Below, one piece after another: positions 62,653 through 64,000 of a stretch of DNA of 64,000 nucleotides; within the stretch, counting starts at the first letter, position 1; each line of letters opens with the position of its first letter. Under the pieces are notes generated by a model that was not told the DNA's origin, did not search any database, and saw only the letters and a program-made list of their open reading frames with translations. The translations under genes and the position numbers were made by a program. This stretch comes from Leptospiraceae bacterium. Lineage in GTDB: Bacteria; Spirochaetota; Leptospiria; Leptospirales; Leptospiraceae. The DNA lies in NCBI GenBank assembly GCA_024233875.1, contig JACKPB010000008.1:89501-153500 (forward strand), in the 5' to 3' direction.

Positions 62653-64000
62653 AACAACCCGATTCTGCAATACGCCCTCCAAATCAGAAATCACAAATGG
62701 TTTGGAGAGGTAGTCATTCATACCGGCCTTTAGACATCTTTCTTTTTCCCCAGAAACAGTCCCTGCGGTAAGGGCAATGATCGGGACAGGCTTAGAATTA
62801 TTTTTTGATTCTATCAAACGGATTGTTTCTGAGGCTTTGTACCCATCCATTTCCGGCATCTGAATGTCCATAAGGATACAATCATAAATAGATTCCTGAA
62901 ATAACTCACAGGCAATCTTTCCATTTTCCGCCTCGATGACCTGTGAGGACGGGAGTAATTTTTTCAGAAAAGATTTGGCCAGCATTCGATTCACAGGGTT
63001 GTCATCCACAACCATAACCTTTATCTCTTTGTTGGAAAGAATTTTTATCCCGGGTTTGGACGATTTTTTTTCTGATTGTTCCTTTAGATTTGATTCCATA
63101 TTGAATTCCAGAGCGGAGACTAGATCTCTTTTCTTTATGGGTTTTAAAATATAAGAATCTATATGAATGTTTCGAATGGCTATTTTCTTTTGAATCGTAG
63201 ATACTGATTTTTTCATTACTATGAGCTTTATTGTTTCAAATTTTTTTCTATATCTATCCAGGACCTCAACAAAGAAATCATCACAGAAATTTTCATCTAT
63301 CAATATATATTGTAAATTTTCATTAGACCTTAATAGATTGGAAAATTCATTTATGTTTCGGGTATACAGAGCCTTTCTTCCTAAATCCATTAGGATATTT
63401 TCTAAACGGTTTTTAGCTTTTTCCCCGGATTCAAGAACCAGAATATTGACATCTTCTTGAATTTTTACTTCTTGGATAGATTTCATTTCAGACGAAAGAT
63501 TTAACTCAAAATAGAAAGTGCTACCGTGTCCGGGACTACTCTTTAGGCTCAACTCCCCGCCCATCATCGATACCAGACGATTGGTTATAGCAAGACCCAA
63601 CCCGGTTCCCCCATATTTTTTTGTGATTGATGGATCCGCTTGAGTAAATGAATGAAAGAGTTTCTTAGAATTTTCTTCAGAGATTCCAATTCCGGTATCT
63701 TTTACTTCAAACAAGATTTTAGATCTATTTTCGGCTATATTACTTGATATCAAACTTACGACCAGCTCAACTTCTCCCTCATCTGTAAACTTAATAGCAT
63801 TTCCTATTAAATTTACGAGAATTTGTCTGAATCGTACAGGATCAATACTTACATATTCAGGTAGGTCATTACTGAGTTGGAGATGCACATCTAAGTTTTT
63901 CTTGTGTGCGGAAAATTTTATCAAATCCAAAATATCTTCACAGGATTGAGAGAGATGGATTTTTTCATTGCTGAGTTCTAACTTCCCAGCTTCAATTTTT
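62632..64000 (-). CDS. hybrid histidine kinase, N-terminus cut by window edge
   Basis: The frame is open to base 64000, where it reads KIEAGKLELSNEKI, the segment just after the HisKA helix, so the phospho-His and sensor lie outside. Seen here: HATPase_c (NLIGNAIKFTD, DTGIGIS, GTGLGLAI), a degenerate receiver (NILVLESGEKAKNRL, ILIDENFCDDFF), and a complete receiver with VVDDNPVNRML and the phospho-Asp in LMDIQMPEMDG, Thr in IALTAG and Lys in YLSKPF. The stop at 62632 lies inside the convergent acyl-CoA dehydrogenase gene. Confidence 0.92.
   Translation of the reverse strand, partial: KIEAGKLELSNEKIHLSQSCEDILDLIKFSAHKKNLDVHLQLSNDLPEYVSIDPVRFRQILVNLIGNAIKFTDEGEVELVVSLISSNIAENRSKILFEVKDTGIGISEENSKKLFHSFTQADPSITKKYGGTGLGLAITNRLVSMMGGELSLKSSPGHGSTFYFELNLSSEMKSIQEVKIQEDVNILVLESGEKAKNRLENILMDLGRKALYTRNINEFSNLLRSNENLQYILIDENFCDDFFVEVLDRYRKKFETIKLIVMKKSVSTIQKKIAIRNIHIDSYILKPIKKRDLVSALEFNMESNLKEQSEKKSSKPGIKILSNKEIKVMVVDDNPVNRMLAKSFLKKLLPSSQVIEAENGKIACELFQESIYDCILMDIQMPEMDGYKASETIRLIESKNNSKPVPIIALTAGTVSGEKERCLKAGMNDYLSKPFVISDLEGVLQNRVVLLTESP

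Noticed and set aside
1..64000. CRISPR arrays, insertion sequences, prophage or integron
   Set aside because: No regularly spaced direct repeats, transposase, integrase or phage structural genes were seen by reading both strands.

Overview
The window is a gene-dense, AT-rich chromosomal segment that looks like Leptospira or a close relative in the Leptospiraceae. The signs are low G+C, many hybrid histidine kinases and receiver proteins, loose lipobox-type lipoproteins, a ComEC without a beta-lactamase domain, a CtaA/CtaB heme A pathway, and small zinc-ribbon proteins beside housekeeping genes. This assignment is inferred from gene content and style; no 16S gene is present. I see no phage, IS element, CRISPR array or tRNA gene. 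One RNA gene, tmRNA, is clear.

Layout. 1-3.5 kb: a cyclic-nucleotide-binding protein (cut by the left edge), OsmC, a membrane RsbU-type phosphatase and an enoyl-CoA hydratase. 3.6-8.5 kb: a class A penicillin-binding protein with an N-terminal zinc ribbon, overlapped by three unnamed envelope genes ending in an M50-type membrane protease. 8.5-18.7 kb: UDP-xylose synthase type epimerase, rsmA, comEC, a zinc-ribbon microprotein, leuS and a bacteriophytochrome/HD-GYP/GGDEF-like fusion. 18.9-23.5 kb: a tight operon of phosphohexomutase, argD, leuB and a pseudo-receiver with Glu in place of the phospho-Asp. 23.6-26.4 kb: a hybrid kinase whose receiver is broken by one base, then a membrane protein. 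26.4-32.1 kb: a MoxR/CoxE-like pair, an AsmA-like protein, mtnP and a family 4 uracil-DNA glycosylase. 32.1-36.5 kb: DUF2147 lipoprotein, methyltransferase, a VWA-STAS fusion and two small genes. 36.6-40.6 kb: an aldolase-like protein, then a hybrid kinase / CheC / CheY / receiver signalling cluster. 40.9-44.1 kb: sodB behind a PerR/Fur-like palindrome, ssrA, and a Kef-type antiporter. 44.1-49.3 kb: small secreted proteins, a TerB-like protein, a thioesterase and a XylR_N-V4R hybrid kinase. 49.4-59.1 kb: aroC, an SDR, membrane proteins, an ABC exporter coupled to ctaB-ctaA, an ankyrin protein and a HadA/HadB-like dehydratase pair. 59.4-64 kb: an unknown protein, a GntR regulator divergent from an acyl-CoA dehydrogenase with a palindromic operator between them, and another hybrid kinase cut by the right edge.

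Together the genes describe an aerobic (heme A, SOD), fatty-acid-using (crotonase, acyl-CoA dehydrogenase, dehydratases) bacterium with much signal transduction: red-light or bilin sensing into c-di-GMP turnover, partner switching (RsbU phosphatase, VWA-STAS) and chemotaxis-type phosphatase control. The most unusual items are the phytochrome fusion, the VWA-STAS fusion, the XylR_N-V4R kinase, the phosphomimic receiver in the leuB operon, and two well-placed palindromic operators. None of these is proven to be an undescribed system from sequence alone.
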